In this document: positions 13,870 to 24,879 of the stretch, one piece after another
Position numbering within the stretch: the first letter of the stretch is position 1
Layout: every line of letters starts with the position of its first letter
Assembly (NCBI GenBank): GCA_037179515.1
Contig: JAXCGZ010001888.1
Coordinates: 262,501-326,500, forward strand
DNA from: Halocaridina rubra
Taxonomy: Eukaryota > Arthropoda > Malacostraca > Decapoda > Atyidae
Length of the DNA: 64,000 bases
Direction of reading: 5' to 3'
The notes under the pieces: generated by a model
The model's input: the letters and a program-made list of their open reading frames with translations, nothing else
Told to the model about the DNA's origin: nothing
Databases searched by the model: none
Made by a program: the position numbers and the translations under genes

Positions 13870-14754
13870 GTGATGGAAAGGGCAAATCCACTAATTAAAC
13901 AGGCACTTGATAAAGAGAGGATAGTGGTAAACTCAGGCTTAAGTGAATCCCAAGAGCCAACATGGCAGGGGAGACTTGAAGAAAATAAAGCTAGGGTTGT
14001 AGACCTGATAAGAAAGCTTGGAGTAGTTTGTGGACATGAGGATATTGTAAACATTCACCAACTAGGCAAATATTCGAGGGAGGGAAAGCAGAGACCAACA
14101 AAAGTAACCTTTGAGAGAGGGGAAACATGTAGAGAAATATTGATAAGGAAAAATTGTCTAAAAGACCTTCAGGAATTCAAAGAAGTGTTCATTAGACGAT
14201 ATAGAACACAGGAAGAGATGGAAAAGATCAAAAACTTGTTGCAAAAGGCAAGAAGGTTAAATGATGAAAGAAATGAAGAAGAGAAGAAAAATTTTCATTT
14301 CAGAGTTCTTCCAGACAAAGGGGAGATAAAGAAGATAATGACAGAAGATAATGGAAATGGGGCCTCATTAAGATTATTATACACAAATGTGGATGGATTA
14401 GCTGGTAAGGCAGTAGAATTAGAAGATAGGATTCACAACAGTAAGGCAGGTATAGTAGCAGTTACAGAGACTAAGTTGAGTGAGGACATAAACAGTGTCA
14501 CAGTTTTTCCTAAGGGCTTCAGAATATTAAGGGTTGAAAGATCTGAGAGGACTGGTGGAAGGATAGCATTTTTCATAAGTGAAAGGATTCAGGTTGAAGA
14601 AATAAACTTGGCTATAGAAATTGAGTTTAAGGAATTTCTTGTTGCTCGCATAAATACTGAGTCACAGAGCATTATACTAACTGTTGTATATAACCCACCA
14701 AGGAACCAACATAGGCTAGAAGTTTATGAGGAAAGTCATATAAGGTACTATTGA
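13870..14754 (+). pseudogene. LINE ORF1-like segment continuous with the endonuclease
   Basis: A 294-codon frame. Residues 1-155 are a basic, helical nucleic-acid-binding-type segment (RPTKVTFERGETCREILIRK, then RYRTQEEMEKIKNLLQKARR). With no stop the frame continues into the endonuclease (LLYTNVDGLAGKAVELEDRI, VTETKLSED, VYNPPRNQ). The frame breaks by a one-base insertion near 14744 relative to copy 1. The in-frame passage suggests that ORF1-like and endonuclease modules are one polyprotein in this family. Confidence 0.8.
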
Positions 14755-14776
14755 AGTCATAAACTCAATTGTTAGC

Positions 14777-17196
14777 ATGGCACGGGAGAGGAAATGTAGG
14801 ATTTTGATTATGGGAGATTTTAATCATAAAGAGATAGACTGGATAAATCTTGACCCACACAGTGGTGAGGACTCATTCGGGGCAAGATTCTTAGAGTGCT
14901 TACAAGGGAATTTCCTACACCAACATTTAATAGAACCAACGAGGGCCAGGGGTGGGGATGAGCCATCACTACTTGATCTAGTATTGACAGATAATGTGTT
15001 GGATATTGAAAAAATTGAGTATGAACCACCAATTGGAAAGAGTGGCCACTGTGCGTTGTTGACGGAGTATGTCATTGAAGATATTCTGCCTGAGAGTAGA
15101 GGCACTGAGGACATGAAGAGGAACTATCCGAAAGGAGATTACATCAAAATGAATGAGCTTTTTGCAGTTATTGGCTGGAGAACCTTATTTTACAACAAAT
15201 TTGTACAAGAAATGTATGACATCTTTTGTAAGAAATATGGGAAGATAGTAGATTGCTGCATACCTATCACCAAAGTACGTGTAATTCATTCCAGAGAGAA
15301 ATGGTTCAATAATGAGTGTAAAAGAGCTAAGGAGTGGCGAGGCAAATACTGGAAAAGGTATAGGAGGAGAAAACACATAAATGCCTGACAAACCTACAAA
15401 AGAGCAAGAAATGATTACCTAAGTAAAAGAAGAGAGGCAGAGAGAGACTATGAGAGGGACATCACCAGGGAAGCTAAAGAAAACCCCAAGCTTTTCCACA
15501 GCTTTATCAGAGGAAAACTGAAGGTAAAAGAACAGGTTTTTAGGCTTAAGAGTGAGATGGAAGCATCACTGAGGCTGATGAAGATATCTGCAAAAATTGA
15601 ACAAGGAGTTTCAGTCAGTATTTACAGTAGAAAATACCCCACCCCTTCAGATTGCAGAGATAGAAGCTCACAGGTCGGTATTAGAAAACTTCAATCTTAC
15701 AGCCACAGAGGTATGCAAAGCGCTGATGGAGTTAGATGTCCATAAAGCTACAAGTCCTGATGATATATCCCTCGATTTACTTACATAATGCACAAACTAA
15801 ATATCAGTGGCACTTAGTGTCATATTTAAAATGTCACTGGAGTCATGGGAGATTTCAAGATGCTGGAAACAAGCAAACGTGATACCTATCTTCAAAAAGG
15901 GAAGGAGGGATACGGCTCTAAACTATAGACCAGTTTCCTTGACCAGCATAGTTTGCAAAGTAATGGAGAAACTAATAAGGAAACATATCTCTCTTCACTT
16001 GGAATCCTTCAAGTTTTTGTCAGTTAGACAACATGGCTTCAGAGAAGGTAGATCAACAGTAAAAAACTTATTAGAATTTTATGATAAGGTAAACCGAATC
16101 TTACAGGAAAGAGAGGGCTGGGCAGATTGCATATTCCTACTTCCAGAAAGCGTTTGACACTGTTGCACATGGGAGACTTAATAGGAAGCTACAAGCAATG
16201 GCTAGAATAGGTGAAAATGTCTTGAAATGGATTAAAACTTACTTAGAAGGAAGGAAACAGAGGGTTAGAGTAAGACACTCAGTGTCTGAATGGAGAAGAG
16301 TTAGTAGTGGAGTTTCACAAGGTTCAGTTTTAGGGCCACTTTTGTTCCTTGTATATGTAAATGACCTACCAGCGTCTGTAAATTCATTCATGAATATCTT
16401 TGCAGATGATGCAAAGATTGTGAAGAAAGTAGGAAACGAGAACAATGGTAGAGAAGTTCAGGAAGATCTAAATAGTCTGCATGAGTGGTCAGAAAAGTGG
16501 CTAATGAAATTCAATACTTCAAAATGTAAGATAATGAGAATGGGTACAAGTGCAAGAAGGCCCAAGCTTGACTACTCGGTGGCTGGAGTACAACTTCAAG
16601 AGACAGAAAATGAGAGAGATCTAGGAGTAAACATACTGGCAGATTTGTCTCCAGAAATACATATAAATGGCATAGTAAGGGCAGCATATGCCTTCTTATC
16701 AAATGTAAGGGTAGCCTTCAGGCACATGGACAAGAAAATGTTCAGAAATATTTATGTAACCTGTGTGAGGCCAAAACTTGAATATGCAGTCCCCTTTTGG
16801 AATCCGCACTCGAAAAAGCACATAGCTAAGCTTGAAAAAGTTTAAAGACATACCATGACACTGTTGCCAGAAATACGCAATCTCAGTTATGATGAGAGGC
16901 TGAGGGAATTAGACTTACCATCACTCAAAGCTAGAAGATTGAGGGGGGATACGGTGACAGTCTTTAAATTCCTTCATGGTTATGATAGAGTAGATAGGGA
17001 TCGATATTTTGATATGGCAGGCTCTAGAACTAGAGGTCATTGCTTTAAACTTCGTAAGAAAACTTCTGTGCAGGATGTAAGGAAGTACTTTTTTTTTAGT
17101 GTAAGAGTAGTTGATAATTGGAATTCACTAAGCGAGGAGGTGGTTAATGCTATCTCAATCCATAGTTTTAAGGACAGGTATGATAAGTATCACTGA
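14777..17196 (+). pseudogene. LINE endonuclease end + reverse transcriptase, multiply broken
   Basis: Open pieces at 14777-15388 (GDFNHKEIDW endonuclease motif), 15597-15788, 15807-16157, 16198-16845 (SGVSQGSVLGPLLF and FADD) and 16855-17196 align in order with the intact frame at 605-3025. The breaks are stops at about 15389 (Trp to TGA type), 15790 and 16846 plus shifts near 15545 and 16140. The palm motif A region (FQKAFDTV) is displaced by the shift near 16140. Confidence 0.88.
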
Positions 17197-18461
17197 GTAC
17201 TAAATGGAACCGATGAGGAGACGGGAAGATACGAGCATTGGGCTCTTTCTCGTAAACACAATTAGGTAATCACTAAATGCCCTGGCAAACCTGGTTGACT
17301 CCATGGATGCGGACAAAGCATTCGTACTGAAGACGTACTGGCATAACTATGCGATTGCTACATGCCTTCAAAATATTCAGAATGCAATTAAAGAGATGAA
17401 GCCAACCAGAATCAATGCCAGCTGGAAGAAATTGTGGCCCGGAGTCATCTACAACTACAAGGGATTCACTCCTGATGAAGTCCATAACTCGGCAGTTGCA
17501 AAAGCTGTGAAGTTGGCTGCATTGCTAGGAGGAGAAGGCTTTAACGATATGACTCACAATGATGTGAATGAACTGATCGACTGTCACTCACAGCCTTTAA
17601 CTGATGAAGACTTGGAGGAAATGACAAAATCAGTGAGCGAAGAAGAGGAAGAAAAACAACCAGAGGAAACGCATGAAGAAGTCGAAGAACCAGGCCTTAC
17701 ACTCGAACTTTTGGCAGCCATATATAAACATGTGAAAGCACTCCAACAACTGTTGCAGGAGCATGATGGTAATATGGTTCGTACAGTGACCTTCTCTAAT
17801 ATTATCAACGTTGCCATGACTCCTTACAAGACCATCTTCGCACAAAAGAAGAGACAGCGACAGCAACTCCCCATTACAATGTTCTCTCACAAAAAGCAGC
17901 TGTAAAGTTGTCATTGGCTGTGGAGTATTTGGCTATGGAGTATGTACACGTCATTATCACCTCATTCACGGTAAGTTTACCTATCACGTTCATATAAATT
18001 TACGCTTGCACGCTGTTATTAATAAGGTAAAGGATGGTTTGTTAACAGTGCAGGGAGGGTTTATACAGTAAAGGTAAAAATAAATGTAAAATACCTATGT
18101 ATAGTAACCCCTATGTAACAGTAACCCCTTGTTTATTGCGGGGGTTCGGTTCCGAGACCGGCCGCGATGGGTGAATTTCCGTGAAATAGGAACACCTGAA
18201 TATTTTATTTTATTTTTTTTTATTTACTTATTTTTTTGTTTTTACACCAGGACGGGCCAAAAAATAATAAAATAAAACATCCTTTATTGGGCCTGGGCAT
18301 GAAGACTACATAAAGTAAAGAGAAACAGAGATGGAGAGTAAAATGACCTGTCAGATGTAAAGGGATTATAAAAGATGTGTAATGAATATCCAATTCCCTG
18401 CTGGGTTTTATTATACCTCTGCATTACTTTCATGATGTCTATTCCAAAAATTCTCCTTAGA

Positions 18462-18537
<76 letters not shown>

Positions 18538-18573
18538 GGCAACAATAATTTTCCTTTGATGATGATTCTGGAG

Positions 18574-18615
<42 letters not shown>

Positions 18616-18651
18616 GGCAACAATAATTTTCCTTTGATGATGATTCTGGAG

Positions 18652-18696
<45 letters not shown>

Positions 18697-18805
18697 GTTA
18701 TTATTGTTATTATTATTATTATTATTATTATGAATTTGTAATTAAACCATTATTTTTACAATAAATAATGTAGTTTTGGTTGAATGAACAAGAGTTAATT
18801 AAAGA

Positions 18806-18807
<2 letters not shown>

Positions 18808-18881
<74 letters not shown>
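18808..18881. repeat. (CT)n microsatellite
   Basis: About 74 bp of pure CT inside the foldback element. Confidence 0.97.
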
Positions 18882-18885
<4 letters not shown>

Positions 18886-19241
18886 TCAAACAGCAAACAA
18901 ACTTTCGATATGATATCGTCAGGGAAATAGCGTGTAGAGAATATATATACTGTACAGATATTTCATTTAAGTTTCCCATGAATACAGTATGATATACTTT
19001 TTCATTGAACGAATTGTATACGTTTTCTTTTTCTCTCAGTTGACACTATTTAAGTTTTCGTGTAGATAGACTAGGGTTTAGAACCAAGGAATATTAATAA
19101 TACTATAATCTAGAAAATTAGATAAACCCCAAACAAAGTGAGAGAGAGAGAGAGAGAGAGAGAGAGCAAACTGTAATAATAAACCTCCCACCATTTTGAA
19201 TTCACTCTCTGTCTTCATTTCCTGATGGAACTTTAAAAGGA

Positions 19242-19475
<234 letters not shown>

Positions 19476-19653
19476 CATTCTATTCTACCCAACCCCACTC
19501 TCTCTTTGTCCCAGCCATCTAGGGAGGGCACTGTACACAGTTATTAAAGTAAATAAACCAACAGACGTACAAACAATTATGAGCCCTTAATAATATAATA
19601 ATAATAATAATAGTAATCTCCATAATCATCATCAAAGGAAAATTATTGTCGCC

Positions 19654-19691
<38 letters not shown>

Positions 19692-19942
19692 TAATAACAA
19701 TAATAAGATCTAAGGAGAATTTTAGATATAGACATCATGCAAGTAATGCAGAGGTATTTTAAAACCCAGCAAAGAATTGGATATTCATTACACATCTTTT
19801 ATAATCTCTTCACATCTGACAGGTCATTTCTCTTTACAGCCTGATAAAGGCTATTTTATTTTATCATTTTTTGGCCCGTCCTGGTGTCACAATCATATTT
19901 TTTTTCCACAAAAAATCCGCGATGCACTGAATTCGCAATAGG

Positions 19943-20147
19943 TTTTTTGTTGTTGTTCCGGTTTTACGTCACGGACTCCCTCTTCAACTAAGGACTAGGA
20001 CGGTTGCCTTCTTGCGAAGGACTTGTTTTGGCAGGTGTAATCGTTACCCTGAGTGCATCCCCTTGCTAACCTCAGACCGTGACGGGGCGCAAACCCTCGT
20101 CCTGATGCCTCAGAGTCACGGACGCAACCGTTTGAGCCACGGTGACT
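19943..20147 (-). mobile_element. tRNA-derived SINE with perfect 17-bp target-site duplication
   Basis: On the minus strand the insert begins AGTCACCGTGGCTCAAACGG, which contains a good RNA polymerase III A box (TGGCTCAAACGG). About 45 bp on is a B-box-like stretch (AGGGTTTGCGCCCCG). It ends in an A-rich tail (AACAACAACAAAAAA). It is flanked by identical 17-bp copies of ACTGAATTCGCAATAGG (19926-19942 and 20148-20164), the signature of LINE-assisted retrotransposition. Length about 205 bp. The partner LINE is unknown; the tail does not match the AATTAGGTAATCAC family. Confidence 0.9.
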
Positions 20148-20196
20148 ACTGAATTCGCAATAGGTGAACCGCGATATAGCGAGGGATTGCTGTATT

Positions 20197-20276
20197 GTGC
20201 TTGTCTACTTCGCAGATTTTCGCATATCGCGGCCAGTCCCGGAACCGAACCTCTGCGATAAACGAGGGAGCACTGT
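20197..20276 (-). mobile_element. Isolated Tigger-type terminus
   Basis: The stretch CGGCCAGTCCCGGAACCGAA followed by AACGAGGGAGCACTG at a TA boundary matches an outer end of the Tigger/foldback family. The remainder is not present. Confidence 0.65.
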
Positions 20277-20288
20277 ATACTGTATATG

Positions 20289-20470
20289 GATGGTTATGGC
20301 TACTTAAGGAAATTTAAAGAAATTTTGTGATCCTTAGTACTTATGAGTGTATTTATCTACTACTCATCTTCAGAGGTATCTGAAGATGAGTAGTAGATAA
20401 ATACACTCAATAGCGCAAGGATCTCAAAGTTTCTTTCAGTTTCCTTATGTAATCATAACCATCTACATTT
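20289..20470. repeat. Palindrome with a perfect 30-bp core hairpin
   Basis: A perfect inverted repeat runs GAGTGTATTTATCTACTACT onward (arms about 20345-20374 and 20379-20408, loop GGTA). Around it a less perfect palindrome extends to GATGGTTATG/CATAACCATC. Each arm totals about 88 bp. A (TA)n array begins just downstream at 20506. Confidence 0.9.
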
Positions 20471-20505
20471 ATAATATTCACGTTCTTATCATGAAATAGA
20501 TTCAA

Positions 20506-20518
20506 TATATATATATTA

Positions 20519-20603
<85 letters not shown>
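20506..20603. repeat. (AT)n microsatellite
   Basis: About 98 bp of AT with one short interruption, abutting a Tigger-type terminus. Confidence 0.97.
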
Positions 20604-20609
<6 letters not shown>

Positions 20610-20934
20610 CCCCCGCTGTATCGCGTTTCTTGGTTTGCGTTTTCACTGTATCGCGGATTTTTTTTGGCAAAAATAAATAAATAAATAAATAAACATTTTA
20701 AGATTATTGTGACACCAGGATGGGCCAAAAAATGATAAAATAAAACAGACCTTATCAGATTGTAAAGAGAAACAGATATGGAGAGTGTAATGACCTGTCA
20801 GATGTGAAGGGATTATAAAAGATGTGTAATGATTATCCAGCTCTCTGCTGGGTTTTAATATACCTCTGCATTACTTTCATGATGTCTGTTCCAATAATCC
20901 TGCTTAGATCTTATTTTTATTATTATTATTATTA

Positions 20935-20998
<64 letters not shown>

Positions 20999-21307
20999 CA
21001 TTGGCAACAATAATTTTCCTTTGATGATGATTGTGGAGATTATTATTATCATCATAATTATTATTATTATTAAGGGCTCATCATTGTTTGTACAGCTGTT
21101 GGTTTATTTACTTTGAATAACTGTGTAAAGTGCCCCTCCCTAGTTGGCTGGAACAAAGAGAGTGTGGGGGGTTGGGTAGAATAGAATGTTGGAGAGAGAG
21201 AGAGAGAGAATCTTTAAGTAACTCTTGTTCATTCAAACAAAACTACATTATTTATAGTAAAAATAATGGTTTAATTATGAATTCGTAATAATAATGATAA
21301 TAATAAC

Positions 21308-21355
<48 letters not shown>

Positions 21356-21717
21356 CTCCCCAATCATCATCAAAGGAAAATTATTGTTGCCAATAATAAT
21401 AATAATAATAAGATCTAAGGAGAATTTTTAGAATAGACAGCATGAAAGTGATGCAGAGGTATAGTAAACCCAGCAGAGAGCTGGATATTCATTACACATC
21501 TTTTATAATCCCTTCACATCTGACAGGTCATTACACTCTCCATCTCTGTTTCTCTTTACAGCCTGATAAAGGCCGTTTTATTTTATAATTTTGGGCTTGT
21601 TCTGGTGTCATAATCATCTTTATTTATTTATTTTTTTTTTTTAGTGTTCCTACTTTGCGGTTTTCCTCTCTCGCACCGGGTCCCAGAACCGAACTACCGC
21701 AATAAGGGGGGTATTAC

Positions 21718-21719
<2 letters not shown>
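20604..21719. mobile_element. Complete non-autonomous foldback element, about 1.1 kb
   Basis: The left terminus is AGTGATCCCCCGCTGTATCG and the right terminus ends GGGGGGTATTACTG, each at TA-rich flanks. The left arm is about 20710-21060 and the inverted right arm about 21355-21610, including (ATT)n/(AAT)n runs that pair with each other. The central unique part is about 21070-21350, with TTAGGGC-type sequence 'AAGGGCTCATCATTGTTTGT' and a short (GA)n. It encodes nothing and is the best-preserved member of the family. Confidence 0.8.

Positions 21720-21724
<5 letters not shown>

Positions 21725-21813
<89 letters not shown>
21725..21813. repeat. (TA)n microsatellite
   Basis: About 89 bp of TA lying exactly between two Tigger-type termini (ATTACTG on the left, CAGTAATCC on the right). 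Confidence 0.97.
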
Positions 21814-21816
<3 letters not shown>

Positions 21817-22156
21817 TAATCCCCCCATTATCACGGTAGTTCGGTTCCGGGACCCGGCGCGAGACAGGAAAACCGCGAAGTAGGATCAGCTTGTATGTAC
21901 ATAGATATTTTAATTTATTTTTACGTTTACACTGTATAAACCCTCCCTGTACTGTTAACAAACCACCCTTTACTTCATAAATAACAGCATGCAACGTAAA
22001 TTTATATGAGAGTGATAGATAGAAACGGTGAATGAAGTGGTAATTACATGACATACTCATGTACTTAGGTATTTTACAATAATAATTTGCCAAAAAAAAA
22101 AAACGCGATACAGTGAAAACGCTAACCAAGAAACGCAATACAGCAGGGGATCACTG
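21814..22156 (-). mobile_element. Tigger-derived MITE (343 bp, internal deletion derivative)
   Basis: The left 270 bp match the left end of Tigger element 1 (GGTTCCGGGACCCGGCGCGA, AGGATCAGC, then one minisatellite unit). The last 80 bp match its right end (AATTTGCCAAAAAA ... GGGGATCACTG). The whole transposase is missing. Both ends abut TA. This is a classic internally deleted, non-autonomous copy. Confidence 0.88.
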
Positions 22157-22170
22157 TATATATATATATA

Positions 22171-23138
22171 CACCTAGTTCTCAGAATAACGCCTAGATAG
22201 GTTCTCAGAAGGGTCGGGTAAATGGAAAATTGCGTGAAAAAACGAGTTATTTTCCATAGGAAACAATGATAAAGGGCATAGATACGTTCCAAACCTTACA
22301 TAGACACACCATGTCAAAGATATATAATAAGTAAAAAACATATTTTATTACTACATAGCAAAGCAGAAAGCCCTGTTCTATTTTTAAGAGTATACAAAAG
22401 ATATTCATATTCACTTTACAGCTAGAAATTAACATACATTACTATACTTTACTCTATTATGCAGTGGGCAACAGTTATACAGTACACTGGGACATGCATG
22501 GTGGCAGTGAGCAAGTAACTTATGTGGTAGAAGAGGAGGAGGATGCAGGAGAACGAACCTCTATCTGCAAATGTAAACAAAGATAAAATAAAAATTATAA
22601 ATAACCAAAGCAAGACTAAAAAACGAAAAAAAAAATTAATTTTGCAATGCCTAAATCTACCATATGACAGATTAAAACAACTTAATCTACATTCTCTAGA
22701 GAGGCGACAGAGTTAGGGGGGATATGATTGAGGTGTATAAATGGTTTAAAGGGATTAATAAGGGTGATATTAATAAAGTTTTAAAAATTCATGATCAAAC
22801 CAGAACTCGTAATGGGTAATGGATTTAATCTTGATTAATTTAGGTTCAGAAGGGAAATTGGTGAAAATTGGCTTGGTAATACCGTAGAGTATTCCTAGTA
22901 GGATAATAAACGCCAATACCTTTTTTATTTTTTTTTTGGATGGGTGGGATAGGAGGGGGAAAAAGGGAGATGATTAAGGATATAAGGGAATTGGAGGGAA
23001 AAGCATGAAAATTAAATAAAGTAAGAGAGAAAAAAGAGAGGGGCAGACCCTCATGCTAAGTTTTGATCTGGAATTCAGATTCTGAATTGTATACTTAGAC
23101 ACCTTCAAATGTTGATTAGATAGACATATGACAGAGGT
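22171..23138 (+). repeat. Composite repeat with LINE C-terminal coding, copy b, carrying an insertion
   Basis: It starts ACCTAGTTCTCAGAATAACG after (TA)n, runs through the non-coding region and encodes a LINE tail (RGDMIEVYKWFKGINKGD around 22716-22768, then NWLGN). The sequence is interrupted between GCCAATACC (22920) and TTAGACACCTTCAAATG (23095) by about 170 bp, then continues into the palindrome at 23139. Confidence 0.7.
22921..23092 (-). mobile_element. Short insertion with A-rich tail, possible SINE
   Basis: About 170 bp absent from the paralogous copies at 10400 and 25755. On the minus strand it ends in an A-rich tail (AAAAAAAAAATAAAAAAGG). The flanks TACCTT and TACTT are similar, suggesting a short duplication. 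No A/B boxes were recognised. Confidence 0.5.
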
Positions 23139-23370
23139 AGGGTGGGTGTATATATAATGTATAATGATGATGATCTTTTCTTATCGTAATCCTCTTTGTA
23201 CTGGTGGAAGAAGCCTCCGCGGGCGCTTATTTACTATATTAATTTTTTTTATATATATATTTTTTTAAATATAGTAAATAAGCGCCCGCAGAGGCTTCTT
23301 CCAGCAGTACAAAGAGGATTACGATAAGAAAAGATCATCGTCATTATGCATTATATATACACCCACCCTA
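23139..23370. repeat. Palindrome with about 100-bp arms, second copy
   Basis: The left arm GGGTGGGTGTATATATAATG ... CGCTTATTTACTATATT and its inverse on the right are separated by an A/T-rich spacer of about 30 bp. It is nearly identical in sequence to the palindrome at 10149-10369. Confidence 0.9.
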
Positions 23371-23389
23371 TTGGGTAGAATAGAATGTT

Positions 23390-23414
23390 GGGGGGGGGGG
23401 GGGGGGGGGGGGGG

Positions 23415-23481
<67 letters not shown>
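23390..23481. repeat. G28 homopolymer followed by (GA)n
   Basis: Twenty-eight consecutive G (23390-23417) run directly into about 64 bp of GA. It is the only long G tract in the window. Confidence 0.95.
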
Positions 23482-23485
<4 letters not shown>

Positions 23486-23642
23486 TTAATTAATTCTTGT
23501 TCATTCAACCAAAACTACATTATTTATTGTAAAAATAATTGTTTAATTACAAATTCGTAATAATAATGATATTAATAATAATAATAATAACAATAATAAT
23601 AATAATCTCCACAATCATCATCAAAGGAAAATTATTGTTAAA

Positions 23643-23673
<31 letters not shown>

Positions 23674-23905
23674 TTAATAATAATAATAATAATAAGATCT
23701 AAGGAGAATTTTTGGAATAGATATCATGAGAGTAATGCAGAGGTATATTAAAACCCAGCAGAGAGCTGGATATTCATTACACATCTTTTATAATCCCTTC
23801 ACATCTGACAGGTCATTACACTCTCCATCTGTTTCTCTTTACAGCCTGATAAAGGCCGTTTTATTTTATCATTTTTGGTCCATCCTGGTGTCACCAATTT
23901 ATTTA
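23482..23905 (-). repeat. Half of a foldback element
   Basis: (AAT)n runs and the segment AAGATCTAAGGAGAATTTTT ... CATCCTGGTGTCACC correspond to the right arm of the foldback family. The left arm is missing. Confidence 0.75.
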
Positions 23906-24007
23906 TTTTTTTTTTTTAATTCGCGAATTCCGAGTTTTTTACTATTATTTTTGGGGGGCGTTATTGCAATTTCGCATATAAAAAAAATCGTGTATAAAAG
24001 GAACAAG

Positions 24008-24135
<128 letters not shown>

Positions 24136-24275
24136 AGTTGTCAAAATAATGCGGAGATAGGTTCTCAGAAGTGATGGATAAATGGAAAATCGCATGAAAA
24201 AACAAGTAATTTTCCATAGAAAACAATGATAAAAGGCATGGCTCGTTCCACAACTGTCCATAGACATGCTATACC

Positions 24276-24640
24276 AAAGATATAAGATAAGTAAAACATA
24301 TTTTATAAGTACATAACAAAGCAGAAAGACCTGTAGTTATTTATATTAACATGCAAATAGTGTACAGTATAAAAGATATACAGATTTACTGTACAGTAAG
24401 CAAATTAATGCACTCTGTTTTACCGTTGGCAACAGGCTTACATTGGAACGGCCAGACACACTATACCAAAGATATAAGTTAAGTAAAACATATTTTATAA
24501 GTACATAACAAAGCAGAAACACCTGTAGTTATTTATATTAACATGCAAATAGTGTGCAGTATAAAAGATATACAGATTTACTGTACAGTAAACAAATTAT
24601 TGCACTCTATTATGCCGTTGGCAACAGGCTTAACATGGGA
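24276..24640. repeat. Tandem duplication, about 185-bp unit, two copies
   Basis: 'GATATAAGATAAGTAAAACA ... ATGCAAATAGTGTACAGT ... GGCAACAGGCTTA' is repeated with few differences. It follows a TE-like end (24133-24260) shared with the 5' part of the composite repeats. Confidence 0.8.
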
Positions 24641-24879
24641 CGTGCATGGTGGCCAGTGTTGCCAGATAAAGAGGATTTTTTATTTTCAGATGCATGGTAC
24701 ATTTTAAGATATATATTAATTACAAGATGGTAGTACTGCAATTTAAATAAAAATGTACTTCATCTTTAAGATACTTGAAGTAACTTACCAGCTTACATGT
24801 ATGTTTTTTATATTTATCATTTCTCTCATTCATGTATTCTGGCAACACTGATGGTGGCGGTGAGGACGAGGATACATAC

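Larger units (their letters stand above)
13522..17270 (+). mobile_element. CR1/L2-like LINE copy 2, nested in Tigger element 2
   Basis: This is the most complete copy of the family in the window. It has an ORF1-like region with coiled-coil character (13524-13870, KLIKKLEGERSELETRI), a basic region, endonuclease, reverse transcriptase and a 3' UTR ending AATTAGGTAATCAC. The pentamer CACTA occurs at both junctions (13517-13521 and 17271-17275) and may be a short target duplication, although part of it overlaps the LINE's own 3' unit. Many frameshifts and stops (for example near 14744, 15389, 15790 and 16846) make it inactive. Confidence 0.92.
12381..17905 (+). pseudogene. Tigger/pogo-like transposase, frameshifted and interrupted by a LINE
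   Basis: It begins with MPPKHPSSSP at 12381 and has the psq-type HTH (KVKLLDMLKEGRKF ... NKSTVRYIKK). Frame breaks follow near 12570-12600, then the CENP-B-like region and the catalytic core: VDETGLFWKRMPS (first Asp), a stop shortly after, LLFDNAGGH (second Asp, about 13390) and LLDQGVIRAF (third Asp, about 13485). The coding sequence stops at 13516 because the LINE is inserted. It resumes at 17276 (NALANLVDSMDADKAF) and ends at 17905 after an acidic tail and KKQL. Homology with element 1 on both sides shows that the halves were once contiguous. Confidence 0.92.
11459..18106 (+). mobile_element. Tigger/pogo-like DNA transposon, element 2, split by a LINE
   Basis: The left terminus is CAGTGGAGCCTCGATATATCG. 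Subterminal minisatellite units follow (11570-12170), then the transposase relic (12381 onward), a CR1-like LINE insertion (13522-17270), the rest of the transposase to 17905, and one unit of the 3' minisatellite. The right terminus is missing: the sequence breaks at about 18106 and another element's terminus begins at 18119. Same orientation-independent architecture as element 1. Confidence 0.85.

Noticed and set aside
19943..20147. A functional tRNA gene
   Set aside because: A and B boxes are present, but the extended body, A-rich tail and target-site duplication identify a SINE.
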